This document shows, one piece after another, positions 6,328 through 6,405 of a stretch of 6,405 nt of DNA. Position numbers and translations under genes: made by a program. The notes under the pieces were generated by a model. That model was not told the DNA's origin and did no database searches. It worked only from the letters and a program-made list of their open reading frames with translations. Source of the DNA: Planctomycetota bacterium (GTDB lineage: Bacteria; Planctomycetota; Phycisphaerae; WQYP01); contig JAJXZA010000340.1 of the NCBI GenBank assembly GCA_021780285.1, forward strand, positions 1 through 6,405, given 5' to 3'. Each line of letters begins with the position of its first letter. The stretch's first letter is position 1.

Positions 6328-6405
6328 GCGCTGGTTTTCAGCGGGAGACATACCCGCCCGGCAAATTGACGTTCCAGCCGGTAGCAATCGGGACGGTAGC
6401 GGAGG

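Larger units (their letters stand above)
6186..6344. mobile_element. Putative small non-autonomous insertion (about 159 bp) in the GH116 gene
   Basis: The segment is bounded by direct copies of GAGAC (6181-6185 and 6345-6349), as expected for a 5-bp target duplication, and its removal together with one copy restores the GH116 frame. It encodes no transposase. Its left part (6186-6236) is AT-rich and unlike the gene; the right part holds a CACGAAG-type repeat. Several potential hairpins are present: TTACA/TGTAA (6188-6206), TCTTGTTA/TAACAAGA (6209-6227), GTCATCGC/GCGACGAC with one mismatch (6243-6264), CTTTTCAC/GTGAAAAG (6284-6327) and CGCTG/CAGCG (6329-6343). Clear terminal inverted repeats are missing, so a classical MITE is not proven and the exact ends could be a few bases off. 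Confidence 0.45.
5206..6405 (+). pseudogene. Tat-exported GH116 (GBA2-type glucosylceramidase/beta-glucosidase) gene, interrupted and running off the window
   Basis: The first frame gives 338 residues (stop at 6220-6222). It opens with a Tat signal, SRRSFVR (5-11), then a small hydrophobic stretch to about residue 32, so export in folded form is expected. The mature part matches the GH116 N-terminal beta-sandwich domain: GVALGGIGTGFIELRPDG (68-85), WLIFNNGPW (90-98), and VFSPFIPGNARESGSPGF (183-200). GH116 enzymes cleave beta-glucosides or related sugars from lipids or glycans, but the catalytic (alpha/alpha)6 domain lies after this region and family members are usually 800 residues or more, so the 338-residue product has no active site. 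The last residues (FTLHTCNILLF) look unlike the domain. Joining E326-T327 (GAGAC, 6181-6185) to the second GAGAC (6345-6349) continues the frame as ETYPPGKLTFQPVAIGTVAE to the window edge, where GTVAE fits the GALA-like motif of the domain. I infer one gene split by an insertion; the rest lies outside the window. Confidence 0.72.

Noticed and set aside
6277..6369. A 30-codon open frame starting at ATG 6277 (MTTFHHEAAKSR...)
   Set aside because: It merely translates the CACGAAG repeat and hairpin, and has no ribosome site.
6281..6405. A second open frame at the right end reading IPARQIDVPAGSNRDGSG, which also sounds like a beta-sandwich strand
   Set aside because: The alternative frame (6345 onward, ETYPPGKL...GTVAE) joins the upstream GH116 frame exactly at the GAGAC repeats, has more G/C third positions, and needs no extra frameshift. 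The VPAGSNR reading would need one more indel to continue sensibly.

Overview
This 6.4-kb window looks like part of the chromosome of a bacterium with fairly high GC content. All recognisable genes lie on the + strand. A planctomycete-like or related environmental bacterium would fit: the quinone genes resemble the late menaquinone set used with the futalosine route, there is a Tat-exported GH116-type protein, and the non-coding DNA carries short GCACGAAG/GCACAGAG-type repeats. No taxonomic marker gene is present, so this placement is weak.

Layout. (1) 10-1914: a large multi-membrane glycosyltransferase of the GT39/ArnT-like superfamily. (2) 1915-2046: a short gap with a possible terminator and a sigma70-like promoter. 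(3) 2047-2838: menG/ubiE methyltransferase. It overlaps by 8 nt a small cysteine-rich protein of unknown function (2831-3175), which is followed after 37 nt by ubiX, the flavin prenyltransferase (3213-3821). (4) 3822-4178: a 357-nt gap with two oppositely oriented clusters of short tandem repeats and no convincing gene. (5) 4179-5129: a UbiA-family prenyltransferase, probably MqnP-like. (6) 5206 to the window end: a Tat-signal protein with a GH116 (GBA2-type beta-glucosidase) N-terminal domain whose reading frame is broken.

How the genes fit together. The UbiA-type enzyme prenylates an aromatic acid. UbiX makes the prenylated FMN cofactor for a UbiD-type decarboxylase that is not in this window. 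MenG/UbiE methylates the ring in the last step. Together they form most of the tail of a menaquinone pathway. The membrane glycosyltransferase and the GH116 gene have no evident link to it.

The most unusual feature is at the right end. The GH116 frame stops at 6222, far short of a normal family member. A segment of about 159 bp (6186-6344) lies between two copies of the 5-mer GAGAC (6181-6185 and 6345-6349). Joining the sequence across these copies restores a single open frame that runs to the window edge. The segment is rich in potential hairpins and carries a CACGAAG-type repeat like the one at 3935-3950. I read it as a small non-autonomous insertion that split the gene. I see no complete new multi-gene system in the window.
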